Positions 35,533-44,762 of a stretch of 64,000 nt of DNA are shown here, piece after piece. Below the pieces are notes generated by a model. It was not told the DNA's origin and ran no database searches. It saw only the letters and a list, made by a program, of their open reading frames with translations. The DNA lies in contig CANSGN010000003.1 of NCBI GenBank assembly GCA_947646415.1, forward strand, positions 62,001-126,000, written 5' to 3'. Within the stretch, counting starts at the first letter, position 1. Every line of letters starts with the position of its first letter. The stretch is from an uncultured Clostridia bacterium (GTDB lineage: Bacteria > Bacillota > Clostridia > Christensenellales > UBA3700). The translations under genes were made by a program, and so were the position numbers.

Positions 35533-36123
35533 ATGAACAAGAAAAACACAAAGACATTTAACAATTTGGCAAAAGCTTACGTTGGCGAATCATGTGCACG
35601 CGGCAGATATAATATGCTAGCAGAGTTCGCTAAAAAAAGCGGTTATGTAGCAATGAGCGATATGATTAAACTTATCGAAGAAAACGAATTTCAACATTCA
35701 AGAATGATGTATAGCTTTTTATGCGCAATGGATAAAAACGTTATTGACAATATAGAGATGAACATCGGTATACCATTTAAGGAAAAACCAAATACTCTTT
35801 TGGACAACTTAAAATTTTCTGCCGAAGACGAGGAAATCGAGGCAACAAGAATTTATCCTCAATTTGAAAAGGATGCTCGTGAAGAAGGATTTGAAGATAT
35901 TGCAAACTTCTTTAAAAACCTTATTCAAGTGGAAACTTGCCACAAAAGCACTTTTGAACAATTTTACGACCAACTTAAAAACGGTACAATGTACAAAAAG
36001 CCTAAGGCTGTTAAATGGAAATGTGCATCATGCGGATACGAACACACAGCAAAAGAGGCTTGGACAAACTGCCCTCTATGCGGTGCTCCGCAAGGCACAG
36101 TAATGTTGCAAATCGAAGATTGA
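35533..36123 (+). CDS. Rubrerythrin
   Basis: 196 residues: a ferritin-like four-helix di-iron domain (AYVGESCARGRYNMLAEFAK and EENEFQHSRMM, then EEIEATRIYPQFEKDAREEG, QVETCHKSTFEQFYD) and a C-terminal rubredoxin-like iron site (CASCGY and CPLCGAPQG). It reduces hydrogen peroxide in the cytoplasm of anaerobes. CCGGAGG precedes the ATG. Monocistronic with terminator. It supports an anaerobic lifestyle. Confidence 0.93.
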   Translation: MNKKNTKTFNNLAKAYVGESCARGRYNMLAEFAKKSGYVAMSDMIKLIEENEFQHSRMMYSFLCAMDKNVIDNIEMNIGIPFKEKPNTLLDNLKFSAEDEEIEATRIYPQFEKDAREEGFEDIANFFKNLIQVETCHKSTFEQFYDQLKNGTMYKKPKAVKWKCASCGYEHTAKEAWTNCPLCGAPQGTVMLQIED

Positions 36124-36132
36124 TAAAAAGTA

Positions 36133-36164
36133 ATAAGCCACCTATAAAGTGGCTTATTTTTTAT
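36133..36164 (+). terminator. Rubrerythrin terminator
   Basis: TAAGCCAC / GTGGCTTA stem, 7-nt loop, T run. Confidence 0.9.
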
Positions 36165-36329
36165 TTTACTTTTATCATATTTTCGTGTCACAAAAACCGC
36201 AAATTTAACCACAAAATTTAACAATTAATTGTTAAAAATTGATTTTAATGCCGATTTTTGATAGGTTATTTACAAAAATAAATGTTTTTTTGCAAATTAG
36301 ATTTTATCAAATTAAACAATAATTTAAAA

Positions 36330-37571
36330 TTATTTTCTAACAGTTCCGTTGCCTACTGCAATATATTTTTCCGAGGTTAATTGCTTTAATCCCAATGGAC
36401 CTCTTGCATGCAATTTTTGTGTACTTATACCAATTTCCGCCCCAAAGCCGAACTCAAATCCGTCCGTAAATCTTGTAGAGGCATTTACATACAAACAACC
36501 GGAATCAACCCTTGTAGTAAATTTTTTGATATTATCAGCATTGTTTGAGATAATCGCTTCGCTGTGATTAGTGCTGTGCTTATTGATATGAGCTATTGCA
36601 TCGTCTATATTAGCAATGCTTTTTACCGAAATCAACAAACATTGATGTTCTTCAAAATAATCTTCTTCGCTTGCAATTTGAACGTTTTTATAGTATTTAG
36701 CACATTCCTCGTCACACTTAATAACAACACCCTCTTTTTCCAATGCAGCAAATATCTTAGGCACGGCAACAGACAAAATATCGCTGTTTATTAAAAGCTG
36801 TTCCAAAGCATTGCAAACGGTAGGACGCTGAACTTTTGCATTGACAATAACTTTACATGCCATATCTAAATCGCAGTCGCTGTCCACATAAATATGGCAG
36901 TTACCGCCTGCACTTGCAATAACAGGCATAGTTGCATTTTCCAAAACAAGTTTTTTAAGCTTATCGCCGCCACGTGGTATAATAACATCTATATACTCAC
37001 CTTGCTTTAGCATTTCATTTGTAAGGCTTCTATCCGTATCATTTACAAATTGAATAAAGCTATCGTCAACGCCAAGTTTTTGGATAGCTGCTTTCATAAC
37101 ATTGTACAAAGCCCTGTTACTGTTAATAGCATCGCTACCACCACGCAAAATCACACTGTTACCCGTTTTAATGCAAAGTCCTGCAACGTCAATGGTAACA
37201 TTTGGTCTTGCCTCGTAAATAACGCCGATTACGCCAAGCGGAGCACGTACTTTGCTTATTTGCAATCCGCTATCGGTAGTCCATGTTTCCACAACTTCGC
37301 CTACAGGGTCAGGCAATTTAACAATTTCAAGTAGTCCGTCACTCATAGCTTTAATACGGGCGTCATTGAGTGTCAATCTATCCAAAAAAGCTCCGTCCCT
37401 ACCCTTTAGCGAGTCGGTATCCACTTTGTTTTCTGCCAATATATAATCTTTATTATCAAGTATGCTTTGAGCAATAGCCGTCAAAGTTTCGTTTTTCTTA
37501 TTCTCAGGCATACCGCTTAATTCATAACTCGCTTGCTTTGCATTTATACAAAGCTGTTTGATATCAACCAT
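36330..37571 (-). CDS. proA: Glutamate-5-semialdehyde dehydrogenase
   Basis: 413 residues. NADPH-dependent reduction of gamma-glutamyl phosphate, second step of proline synthesis. Family segments RAPLGVIGVIYEARPNVTID, LCIKTGNSVILRGGSDA, PRGGDKLKKLV, NAKVQRPTVCNALEQLL (catalytic Cys) and the C-terminal ASTRFTDGFEFGFGAEIGIS with STQKLHARGPLGL are present. Its ATG overlaps the yebC stop (TAATG), giving translational coupling. No proB is adjacent, which is unusual. No terminator hairpin is obvious in 36165-36329. Confidence 0.95.
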   Translation of the reverse strand: MVDIKQLCINAKQASYELSGMPENKKNETLTAIAQSILDNKDYILAENKVDTDSLKGRDGAFLDRLTLNDARIKAMSDGLLEIVKLPDPVGEVVETWTTDSGLQISKVRAPLGVIGVIYEARPNVTIDVAGLCIKTGNSVILRGGSDAINSNRALYNVMKAAIQKLGVDDSFIQFVNDTDRSLTNEMLKQGEYIDVIIPRGGDKLKKLVLENATMPVIASAGGNCHIYVDSDCDLDMACKVIVNAKVQRPTVCNALEQLLINSDILSVAVPKIFAALEKEGVVIKCDEECAKYYKNVQIASEEDYFEEHQCLLISVKSIANIDDAIAHINKHSTNHSEAIISNNADNIKKFTTRVDSGCLYVNASTRFTDGFEFGFGAEIGISTQKLHARGPLGLKQLTSEKYIAVGNGTVRK

Positions 37572-38311
37572 TACTCTTCATCCTCATCATCAAGTTCTGC
37601 ATTGTGATATACGTTTTGTACATCGTCGTTATCCTCAAGCATATCAATCAATTTCCTTACCTTAGCGGCAGTAGCTGCATCAGGCGCAACAGTATTTTGA
37701 GGAATCATACTTACCGAAGCTTCCAAAATTACTAAAGCGGAATTATCCTCCAATGCTTGATTAACCTCGCTGAATGATGCAGGGTCAGTATAAATTTCAC
37801 AAACGCCGTCGCTAATTTGTACATCGTCTGCGCCTGCCTCCAAGGCGATTTCCATTATTTCGTCCTCGTCATGATTTTCCATATCCACAACGATAAGTCC
37901 TTTTTTATCAAACATATAAGATACACAACCGCTTGTACCCATTTGTCCGCCGCATTTGTCAAAGTGGTGTCTTATATCTCCCGCAGTACGATTTTTGTTA
38001 TCTGTCAAAGTTTCAACGATAACCGCAACACCGCCTGCAGCATAACCTTCGTAAACATTTTCCTCATAGTTAATGCTACCAAGCTCGCCGCTTGCCTTTT
38101 TGATACTTCTTGTAATGTTATCGTTAGGCATATTGTTAGCTTTTGCTTTTGCTATAACATCACGCAATCTGCTGTTACTATCAGGGTCAGGTCCGCCGTT
38201 TTTTACAGCTACCGCAATTTCCCTACCTATTTTAGTAAAAACATTTGCTCTTTTAGCATCATTAGCACCTTTTTTCCTTTTGATATTAGCCCATTTACTA
38301 TGTCCTGACAT
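37571..38311 (-). CDS. yebC: YebC/PmpR/TACO1-family protein
   Basis: 246 residues. SGHSKWANIKRKKGANDAKR, KIGREIAVAVKNGGPDPDSN, NMPNDNITRSIKKASGE and GYAAGGVAVIVETLTDN are the family signature. Members are ribosome- or DNA-associated; recent work points to help in translating difficult peptide stretches. CGGAGG precedes the ATG. First gene of a two-gene operon with proA. Confidence 0.93.
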   Translation of the reverse strand: MSGHSKWANIKRKKGANDAKRANVFTKIGREIAVAVKNGGPDPDSNSRLRDVIAKAKANNMPNDNITRSIKKASGELGSINYEENVYEGYAAGGVAVIVETLTDNKNRTAGDIRHHFDKCGGQMGTSGCVSYMFDKKGLIVVDMENHDEDEIMEIALEAGADDVQISDGVCEIYTDPASFSEVNQALEDNSALVILEASVSMIPQNTVAPDAATAAKVRKLIDMLEDNDDVQNVYHNAELDDEDEE

Positions 38312-38360
38312 ATTTTTGTCCTCCGATTATTCCTGTTTAAATTAAATATTCTATTTTTTA

Positions 38361-38389
38361 ATTATACCACAAATTATTTATTTAATCAA
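38361..38389 (-). promoter_or_regulatory. yebC-proA promoter
   Basis: On the minus strand TTGATT, 17-bp spacer, TATAAT. Confidence 0.7.
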
Positions 38390-38485
38390 TACTCTTCTTA
38401 CCATTTAATGTGATTTGTCAAACGATTTTTGATATTCTTTAACTTACACCTTTATTTGAAAAAAGATTTTATAAATTTATATTAC

Positions 38486-39220
38486 TTATCCGTTGATTAG
38501 TTGATATAAAGCAATACTTAACGAAACGCCTGCGTTTAACGATTCCATATTTCCGTTCATAGGCAAAGAAATCAAATTATCCGCCTGCTCCTTCATTTCT
38601 TTTGATACTCCGCGCGACTCGTTGCCTACAAGCAATGCAAATTTACTAGGCTTATCTGCAAGTTCAAACAAATTCTCTCCCGCCATATCAAGCACAAACA
38701 GCGGCACGCTCAAATCGTTTTTTGACTGCAATTTTCTGATATTTACAAAAAATATACCGCCCATAGAACTTCTTACAACTTTTGGGGAATACAAATCCAC
38801 ACAATCCCCATAACAATAAATCAAATTTACTCCGCAAGCAACAGCTGTCCTTATAATTGTACCTGCATTGCCGGGGTCTTGTAAATTGTCCAGCACAATA
38901 CATTTATCACACTTAATATCATTCTCTTGAGGCATACAGCAAACTGCAACCACTCCGCTTGGGCTTTTGGTATCGCTTATTGCCCCCATCACTTTATCGC
39001 TTACCAAATAAACATTATTACTCTTTTGTGCGATATTTTGATATCTTTCAAAAGTATTTTCCGTCATAAACAATGCCAAAATAAAGCCGTCAGGTATATC
39101 TTTTACGATATTTACACCTTCGGCAACAAACTTACTGCTTTGATACCTGTCCGCTTTTGAACTTAATAACTTTTTAATTTCCTGTATTTTCGCATTGCTT
39201 ATGCTTGTTATTTTTTCCAT
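38486..39220 (-). CDS. TrmH/SpoU-family RNA 2'-O-methyltransferase (YsgA-like)
   Basis: 244 residues. An N-terminal substrate domain (MEKITSISNAKIQEIKKLLS, FVAEGVNIVKD) precedes the SPOUT knot with NLQDPGNAGTIIRTA, LLVGNESRGVS and LPMNGNMESLNAGVSLSIAL. It uses S-adenosylmethionine; the rRNA or tRNA target is not evident. It lies downstream of rplT as ysgA does in Bacillus, but a terminator separates them. The start ATG has CTTGAAAGATGG upstream, a weak site. Confidence 0.88.
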   Translation of the reverse strand: MEKITSISNAKIQEIKKLLSSKADRYQSSKFVAEGVNIVKDIPDGFILALFMTENTFERYQNIAQKSNNVYLVSDKVMGAISDTKSPSGVVAVCCMPQENDIKCDKCIVLDNLQDPGNAGTIIRTAVACGVNLIYCYGDCVDLYSPKVVRSSMGGIFFVNIRKLQSKNDLSVPLFVLDMAGENLFELADKPSKFALLVGNESRGVSKEMKEQADNLISLPMNGNMESLNAGVSLSIALYQLING

Positions 39221-39325
39221 CTTTCAAGTTGTATTCCGATAATTTGTTATTTTTATTTTATGGCATTTTTTTAATCTTTAAAATACCAAAAAGTCATTGC
39301 AATAAAAATTTGTGGATAAAATCAA

Positions 39326-39356
39326 TTAAAACCTTCAATAAACTTGAAGGTTTTAA
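39326..39356 (-). terminator. infC-rpmI-rplT operon terminator
   Basis: A perfect 11-bp stem AAAACCTTCAA / TTGAAGGTTTT with loop TAAAC and an AT-rich flank. Confidence 0.85.
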
Positions 39357-39362
39357 TAAAAA

Positions 39363-39719
39363 TTACTTAGCTAATTTAGCTTTAGCTTTTTCACAAAGTG
39401 CAGTAAAACCTGCAGCGTCATTTACAGCCATATCAGCCAAAACCTTACGGTTAAGATTGATTTCATTAAGCTTTAGACCGTGCATTAATGTGCTGTAAGT
39501 TAGTCCGTTCATACGAGCAGCAGCATTAATACGAGCAATCCAAAGTTGTCTGAATTCTCTTTTCTTAAGCTTTCTGCCAACGTAAGCATAGTTACCGGAT
39601 TTCATAACAGCTTGACGTGCTACTCTGTAAAGTTTGCTCTTAGCACCAAAGTAACCTTTGGCTTGTCTCATTATTTTTCTACGCTTTTTAATAGCGTTAA
39701 CACCTCTTTTAATTCTCAT
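39363..39719 (-). CDS. rplT: 50S ribosomal protein L20
   Basis: 118 residues: [60 protein letters not shown] and the conserved C-terminal globular part. It is an early 23S rRNA binder in 50S assembly. In Firmicutes it also represses this operon through the leader RNA. Last gene of infC-rpmI-rplT, 20 bp after rpmI. GGAGG upstream. Confidence 0.98.
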   Translation of the reverse strand: MRIKRGVNAIKKRRKIMRQAKGYFGAKSKLYRVARQAVMKSGNYAYVGRKLKKREFRQLWIARINAAARMNGLTYSTLMHGLKLNEINLNRKVLADMAVNDAAGFTALCEKAKAKLAK

Positions 39720-39739
39720 TATCCATTACCTCCGTCCTA

Positions 39740-39937
39740 TTAGCTATAAGGAAGAATCTTCTTAACTGTCTTAGCTTGAGTCTCAGACACGTAAGTAGCT
39801 TTCTTTAAATTACGTTTTCTCTTAGTTTCTTTCTTTGTTAAAATATGGCTCGCACCGTTTTTAGCTCTTTTGATTTTACCGTTTTTAGTAAATCTGAAAC
39901 GCTTGCCGGCACCGCTGTGTGATTTTACCTTTGGCAT
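39740..39937 (-). CDS. rpmI: 50S ribosomal protein L35
   Basis: 65 residues from [15 protein letters not shown] (ATG 39937, GGAGGAAGG upstream; the in-frame start at 39952 lies on that site). The basic body [20 protein letters not shown] and the end [11 protein letters not shown] are typical. Middle gene of the operon. Confidence 0.97.
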   Translation of the reverse strand: MPKVKSHSGAGKRFRFTKNGKIKRAKNGASHILTKKETKRKRNLKKATYVSETQAKTVKKILPYS

Positions 39938-39962
39938 AATACCTTCCTCCAATATATATAAA

Positions 39963-40487
39963 TTATTTTTTTACGTTTGATGCGATAATCATAGAAATAC
40001 TTCTACCTTCAAGATTAGGTTGTTTTTCCATAACACCGTTTTCTTTTACAAGTTCAAAAAACTCTTCCATAACTTTTACGGCAATTTCGGGACGTGCCAT
40101 TTGTCTACCTTTAAGTTTAATGGACGCACGCACTTTATCCCCTGCTTTCAAAAACTTGTTTGCATTGTTGGCTTTTGTTTTCATATCGTTTGTATCGATA
40201 GTTGCAGAAAGCCAAATTTCTTTTAATTCCACAATTTTTTCTTTTTGTGCTTTCTTTTGTTCTTTTACTTTTTTGATTTGCTCGTATTTAAACCTGCCAT
40301 AATCCATGATTTTAGCAACCGGCGGATTACCTCCCGCAGCAATTAAAACCAAGTCTAAACCTGCACCGTATGCCATTTCTTTAGCGGAATTAGTTGGTAC
40401 AACGCCAAGTTGGTCGCCGTTTTCGCCGATTAATCTAACTTCCTTAACCCTTATTTGGTCATTAATGATATGTTCTTTATTAATAAT
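39963..40487 (-). CDS. infC: Translation initiation factor IF-3, probable AUU start
   Basis: About 174 residues. [20 protein letters not shown] begins the N domain; the C domain carries [38 protein letters not shown] and the end [18 protein letters not shown]. No ATG, GTG or TTG sits near the conserved start. Instead GGGAGG is followed by GC-ATA-ATT-ATT-AAT, so the start is most likely one of the ATT codons (40487, 5 bp after the site, or 40484). infC is known to use AUU/AUA-class starts for self-control. The upstream TTG at 40526 lies in the attenuator loop. Confidence 0.9.
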   Translation of the reverse strand: MINKEHIINDQIRVKEVRLIGENGDQLGVVPTNSAKEMAYGAGLDLVLIAAGGNPPVAKIMDYGRFKYEQIKKVKEQKKAQKEKIVELKEIWLSATIDTNDMKTKANNANKFLKAGDKVRASIKLKGRQMARPEIAVKVMEEFFELVKENGVMEKQPNLEGRSISMIIASNVKK

Positions 40488-40655
40488 TATGCCCTCCCGC
40501 AAACAAAAAAATAAAGTGGATAACAAACAAAGTTATCCACTAAAATACAACATTGATAATTTAAAAAATCAAAATATTGATTACCGCGCTCGCTCTTTTG
40601 CAATCAAAAAATCCCTTTTGCACGCTGCCGGTGAGAAATAACTTTCTGCTTGTTA
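40488..40655 (-). promoter_or_regulatory. infC operon leader RNA with attenuator
   Basis: A leader of ~165 nt runs from the promoter to infC. It ends with a perfect 10-bp stem AGTGGATAAC / GTTATCCACT (40515-40541) followed on the minus strand by TTTATTTTTTT, just before the infC ribosome site. The 5' part has GC-rich pairing segments around CACCGGCAGCGTGCAAAAGG. This matches the attenuated IF3/L20 leaders of Bacillota; whether L20 is the ligand is inference. Confidence 0.75.
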
Positions 40656-40660
40656 TCAAT

Positions 40661-40689
40661 ATATTATCATACGCCTTGTACATTGTCAA
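40661..40689 (-). promoter_or_regulatory. infC operon promoter
   Basis: On the minus strand TTGACA, 17-bp spacer, TAATAT. Confidence 0.75.
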
Positions 40690-40740
40690 GCGTTTTTATC
40701 GTATATCAAATAAATTTTTTACAAAAACAAATTAACCATA

Positions 40741-43323
40741 TTAAACGTATGTTTCCAAAACATTTCCTTCCTTATCCAACTTTCCGTCAGTACATACAAT
40801 CACAAAATCGGGTGAATACAACAAATAATTTTCGGACTTTTCAATATTTGGCCATTGTTGCATACTGCCTGTAAAGTTGATTGTTTTAAGATTGGTACAA
40901 CTTACAAAAGCATCGTCGTAAATATTTTTCAAACTTGCAGGCAAAGTTAAACTTTCAAGCTTTTTGCATCCCGAAAATACATTAGGACCTAATATCTCCA
41001 AATTTGCAGACATTGTTACACTTTGCAAATTTTCACATCTTTCAAAAGCACCTTGCCAAATCATTCCAACGCTATCTGGTATAACTATACTTGTAAGCTC
41101 TTTAAAGTAATAAAAAGCATAAGCCTCTATCACTGTTACACTATCAGGTATTACACAATTTTTACTTGCAACCAACAATTTTGTTCCGCTTTTATTTAAC
41201 AAACAATTATTTTCGCTTTTATAATATTCGTTATTTTCGTCTACTGTTATACTTTCGATATTCACACAGCACAAAAATGCTCTATTTACAATCGAATTAA
41301 CTGTATGCGGTATAGAAATACCTGTAATACCGCTACGATACGCAAAAGCCAATACGCCTATTTGGGTAACATCGTAGTTTTGTCCCTTATAATTTATACT
41401 TGCAGGTATTGTAATATTTCCGCTCAAGTTGCTGCTTTGCTTAACTACAGTGGCTTGATTATCTTTTATACCGTATCTAAGCCCGTCTACTATCGTGTAA
41501 ATATATCCGTCATTGGCAATATCGTTTTGCTTATAAGACCAAACAACAGCACCCCCTCCTCCACAGTTCACGTTAGACCAATTATCCGCCCAACCGTCAA
41601 GTTTACTATCCGCTTCGCAGTATATTACAGTTTTTTCATTTCCGAAAACTATCATTGAGCCAATATTTTTAACACCTAAAGGTATGGTAATTTCAAATAA
41701 ATTTTCGCATACGGAAAAAACTTCATCCCCTATACTTGTTACACTATTCGGGATAACTACGCTTGTCAAATCCATACAAGCAGTAAAAGCGTTATTCTTG
41801 ATTTCTTTTAAACTATTAGGCAATGTAATATTTTTTAAACCACTGTTTCTAAACGCATCAACCCCTATTGAGGTAACACTATCAGGCAAATTCAATTCAC
41901 TTAATTGAGCACATCGTCTAAATACTTCATCGTCTATTATATCAAGTTTTTCGGACAAAACTATATTTTTAATTAATGCACAGTTTTTAAATGCTGCTCT
42001 CTCGATTACCGTTACTTTATCCAAAACCAAAGTTTGCTCCAAACTTGTGCAATTTTCAAAAGCATTTCTTCCTATCTTTAAAAGATTTTCGGGCAATGTT
42101 ATGTTTTTTAAATTAGTGCAATCTTTAAACATATATTCGTCAATTACAGTAATATTTCTCGGCAAAATTACACTTTCCAATTCCGTACAACCACTAAAAC
42201 ATCCGCCAAGATTAACTACGGTATTAGGGATTTCAATGCTATTTAAACCGCTGTCAGCAAAAGCCAATTTTTCTATTTCCGTTATTTTGTCGGATATTTC
42301 AAATTCCGTCAAACTTTTGCAGCCATTAAACATTCCGTATTTTATTACAGTCAAATTATCCGGCAATACTATATTGCTAAGTTTACTGCAATTTCTAAAA
42401 ATATTTTTTCCTATTTCGGTAACGCTGTTAGGCAAAACAATTTCGGATAAATTGCTACAGCCGTCAAAAGCTCCGTCCGCGATGCTTGTAATGCTATTTG
42501 GAATACTTACTTTGCTAAGGCTACTACATCCCATAAAAGCATCCTTACCAATAGTTGTTACAGTACTTGGTATTGTAATGCTAACAATATTATTGCAAGC
42601 TTTAAAAGCACCTTCTCTAATACCGATAACCACTCTGTTATCAACCATATTAGGTATAACTATGTTTGTATCCTCACAAGTGCCTATGCTGTAAACAGAA
42701 CAACTTTTCTCTCCGTGATAAACATAATGCAAACCTTGTGTACCATATACAAATCCACATTCACATTTTCCGTCAATTATATTATGTGTTTGAGTATTTT
42801 GCTTTTCGCCGCAAATCGAACAAATTTGCCAATGGTTAATACTGTCATAATATATTTTGCTTTCAACAGTATGCCTGCTTATATCTTTTTTTAATTTACA
42901 ACTATCACATTCCTGCCAATGGTTGTTACTATCTTTGTTTAAAACGAAATTATGTGCAGTACTACTTTTTGTATGTCCGCATTTTTCACATTCTCCCCAA
43001 TGATTGACACTGTCATTTTCATAAACCCAATTATGATTTTCCAAATCTATTTGACCGTCGCAAACAGTACATTCTTTCCAATGTTTGTCGTCATCTTTTT
43101 TTTCTATCGTGGTATGCTCTTCCACTTTAACAATGTAACAGTTATTACATTTATACAAATGGCTGTCATAACTTATATAACCCTTAAGCACCCAATCATG
43201 CTCATCGCAAACGTAAGACTTGTTGTCCTCCGTTTCGTCATCCCCATCACAGGCAACAAAAAATACTGCTACAAAACACATTAATGCAACAAGTAACAAT
43301 ATAATAAATTTGCTTTTTTTCAT
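40741..43323 (-). CDS. BspA-like leucine-rich-repeat surface lipoprotein with N-terminal zinc-ribbon-like repeats
   Basis: 860 residues from MKKSKFIILLLVALMCF (ATG 43323, GGGGGG upstream). The lipobox ends at FFVAC (Cys25). Residues ~35-195 contain repeated units with HW-x(2)-C-x(2)-C and a following H (for example NHWGECEKCGHTKSSTAHNF), possibly metal-binding. From ~205 on there are many ~23-residue LRR_5 repeats of the type SITIPSTVTTIGKDAFMGCS. A second block follows after a non-repeat insert (GGGGAVVWSYKQNDIAN). Such proteins are surface adhesins in gut and oral bacteria. Monocistronic. Confidence 0.88.
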   Translation of the reverse strand: MKKSKFIILLLVALMCFVAVFFVACDGDDETEDNKSYVCDEHDWVLKGYISYDSHLYKCNNCYIVKVEEHTTIEKKDDDKHWKECTVCDGQIDLENHNWVYENDSVNHWGECEKCGHTKSSTAHNFVLNKDSNNHWQECDSCKLKKDISRHTVESKIYYDSINHWQICSICGEKQNTQTHNIIDGKCECGFVYGTQGLHYVYHGEKSCSVYSIGTCEDTNIVIPNMVDNRVVIGIREGAFKACNNIVSITIPSTVTTIGKDAFMGCSSLSKVSIPNSITSIADGAFDGCSNLSEIVLPNSVTEIGKNIFRNCSKLSNIVLPDNLTVIKYGMFNGCKSLTEFEISDKITEIEKLAFADSGLNSIEIPNTVVNLGGCFSGCTELESVILPRNITVIDEYMFKDCTNLKNITLPENLLKIGRNAFENCTSLEQTLVLDKVTVIERAAFKNCALIKNIVLSEKLDIIDDEVFRRCAQLSELNLPDSVTSIGVDAFRNSGLKNITLPNSLKEIKNNAFTACMDLTSVVIPNSVTSIGDEVFSVCENLFEITIPLGVKNIGSMIVFGNEKTVIYCEADSKLDGWADNWSNVNCGGGGAVVWSYKQNDIANDGYIYTIVDGLRYGIKDNQATVVKQSSNLSGNITIPASINYKGQNYDVTQIGVLAFAYRSGITGISIPHTVNSIVNRAFLCCVNIESITVDENNEYYKSENNCLLNKSGTKLLVASKNCVIPDSVTVIEAYAFYYFKELTSIVIPDSVGMIWQGAFERCENLQSVTMSANLEILGPNVFSGCKKLESLTLPASLKNIYDDAFVSCTNLKTINFTGSMQQWPNIEKSENYLLYSPDFVIVCTDGKLDKEGNVLETYV

Positions 43324-43452
43324 ATTACCCCCCACTGAGACAATTTAAGCGCGATTTTCGATTGGTTTTTGCACTATTCTTTACTACTTAATTATATCAT
43401 AAAATATATAATAAGTCAATATTAAAACACAAAATGTTACTTTTATAAAAAT

Positions 43453-43490
43453 AAATGCCTCGACTATACAAATTATAATCGAGACATTTT
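43453..43490 (-). terminator. icd terminator
   Basis: Stem AAATG-CTCGA / TCGAG-CATTT with one mismatch; A-rich flank on the left gives a T run on the minus strand. Confidence 0.65.
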
Positions 43491-43513
43491 CATTTTATTT
43501 TAAATATTAAATA

Positions 43514-44722
43514 TCAAAGCTCTATATTTTCAGCAATTTTCGTTAAAAATTCCTTAGTTTCGCACTTTACTACTTTTACTGCATCGTTTTTAAAGATTAG
43601 TGCCAAGTCGCCTGTCATATAGCCGGATTCGATAGTTTTGATACTTGCTTTTTCAACTGCATCCGCATATTTTACAAGTTCCGCATTGTTGTCCAACTGA
43701 CCGCGTTTACGGAAAGCACCTGTCCATGCAAAAATAGTTGCGATTGGGTTTGTGGAAGTACTTTCGCCCTTTTGATATTTGTAGTAATGTCTTGTTACAG
43801 TACCATGAGCAGCCTCAAACTCCATAACTCCGTCAGGCGCAACCAATACACTTGTCATCATTGCAAGACTTCCAAAAGCAGTTGCAACCATATCCGACAT
43901 AACATCGCCGTCATAGTTTTTGCAAGCCCAAATAAATCCTCCGTTACTACGCACTACTCTTGCAACCGCATCGTCAATCAAAGTGTAAAAATACTCAATA
44001 CCGGCCTTTTCGAATTTTTCCTTATATTCGTTTTCAAATACTTCGTTAAAAATATCTTTAAATCTGTGGTCGTAAATTTTGCTTATAGTATCTTTGGAAG
44101 AAAACCAAACATCTTGATTTGTCTCCAAAGCGTAGTTAAAGCAGGATTTTGCAAAACTGATAATTGAGCTATCGGTATTGTGCATACCCATACAAACGCC
44201 CGCTGTCTTGGAGTAATCGAAAATCTCTATCTCTCTTGTGCCGTTCTCATCCTCTACAACAAGCTTTGCTTTTCCGCCTTTAGCAACCTTTGCCTCCACA
44301 TTTTTATAAATATCGCCGTAAGCGTGACGGGCAATAGTTATAGGTTTTTCCCAAGTAGGGATATATGGAGTAATGCCGTTAACCAAAATCGGCGAACGAA
44401 ATACCGTACCATCCAATATGGCTCTTATTGTACCATTAGGCGACTTCCACATTTGTTTTAAATTATACTCACTCATTCTTTGAGTGTTAGGGGTAATAGT
44501 CGCACACTTTACACCCACGCCGTATTTTTTAATAGCTAACGATGCATCTATTGTTACTTGGTCGTTTGTATTGTCCCTTTCCACCAAGCCCAAATCGTAA
44601 AACTCTGTTTTCAAATCAACATAAGGCTCAATCAAAATTTCCTTTATCCAATCCCAAATAAGTCTAGTCATTTCATCCCCTTGCATTTCTACAATAGGTG
44701 TTGTCATCTTAATTTTATTCAT
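43514..44722 (-). CDS. icd: NADP-dependent isocitrate dehydrogenase (type II, eukaryotic-like)
   Basis: 402 residues, the length of the homodimeric subfamily II. It oxidatively decarboxylates isocitrate to 2-oxoglutarate. Family blocks: VEMQGDEMTRLIWDWIKE, CATITPNTQRMSEYNLKQMW, SPNGTIRAILDGTVFRSPI, GDIYKNVE, IDDAVARVVRSNGGFIWACK, NYDGDVMSDMVATAFGSL and EAAHGTVTRHY. It is monocistronic; no citrate synthase or aconitase is in view. It can feed gdhA for glutamate synthesis. Confidence 0.96.
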   Translation of the reverse strand: MNKIKMTTPIVEMQGDEMTRLIWDWIKEILIEPYVDLKTEFYDLGLVERDNTNDQVTIDASLAIKKYGVGVKCATITPNTQRMSEYNLKQMWKSPNGTIRAILDGTVFRSPILVNGITPYIPTWEKPITIARHAYGDIYKNVEAKVAKGGKAKLVVEDENGTREIEIFDYSKTAGVCMGMHNTDSSIISFAKSCFNYALETNQDVWFSSKDTISKIYDHRFKDIFNEVFENEYKEKFEKAGIEYFYTLIDDAVARVVRSNGGFIWACKNYDGDVMSDMVATAFGSLAMMTSVLVAPDGVMEFEAAHGTVTRHYYKYQKGESTSTNPIATIFAWTGAFRKRGQLDNNAELVKYADAVEKASIKTIESGYMTGDLALIFKNDAVKVVKCETKEFLTKIAENIEL

Positions 44723-44762
44723 AAGTCATTCCATCCTCACTAAAGTATAAAACCATTATAAC

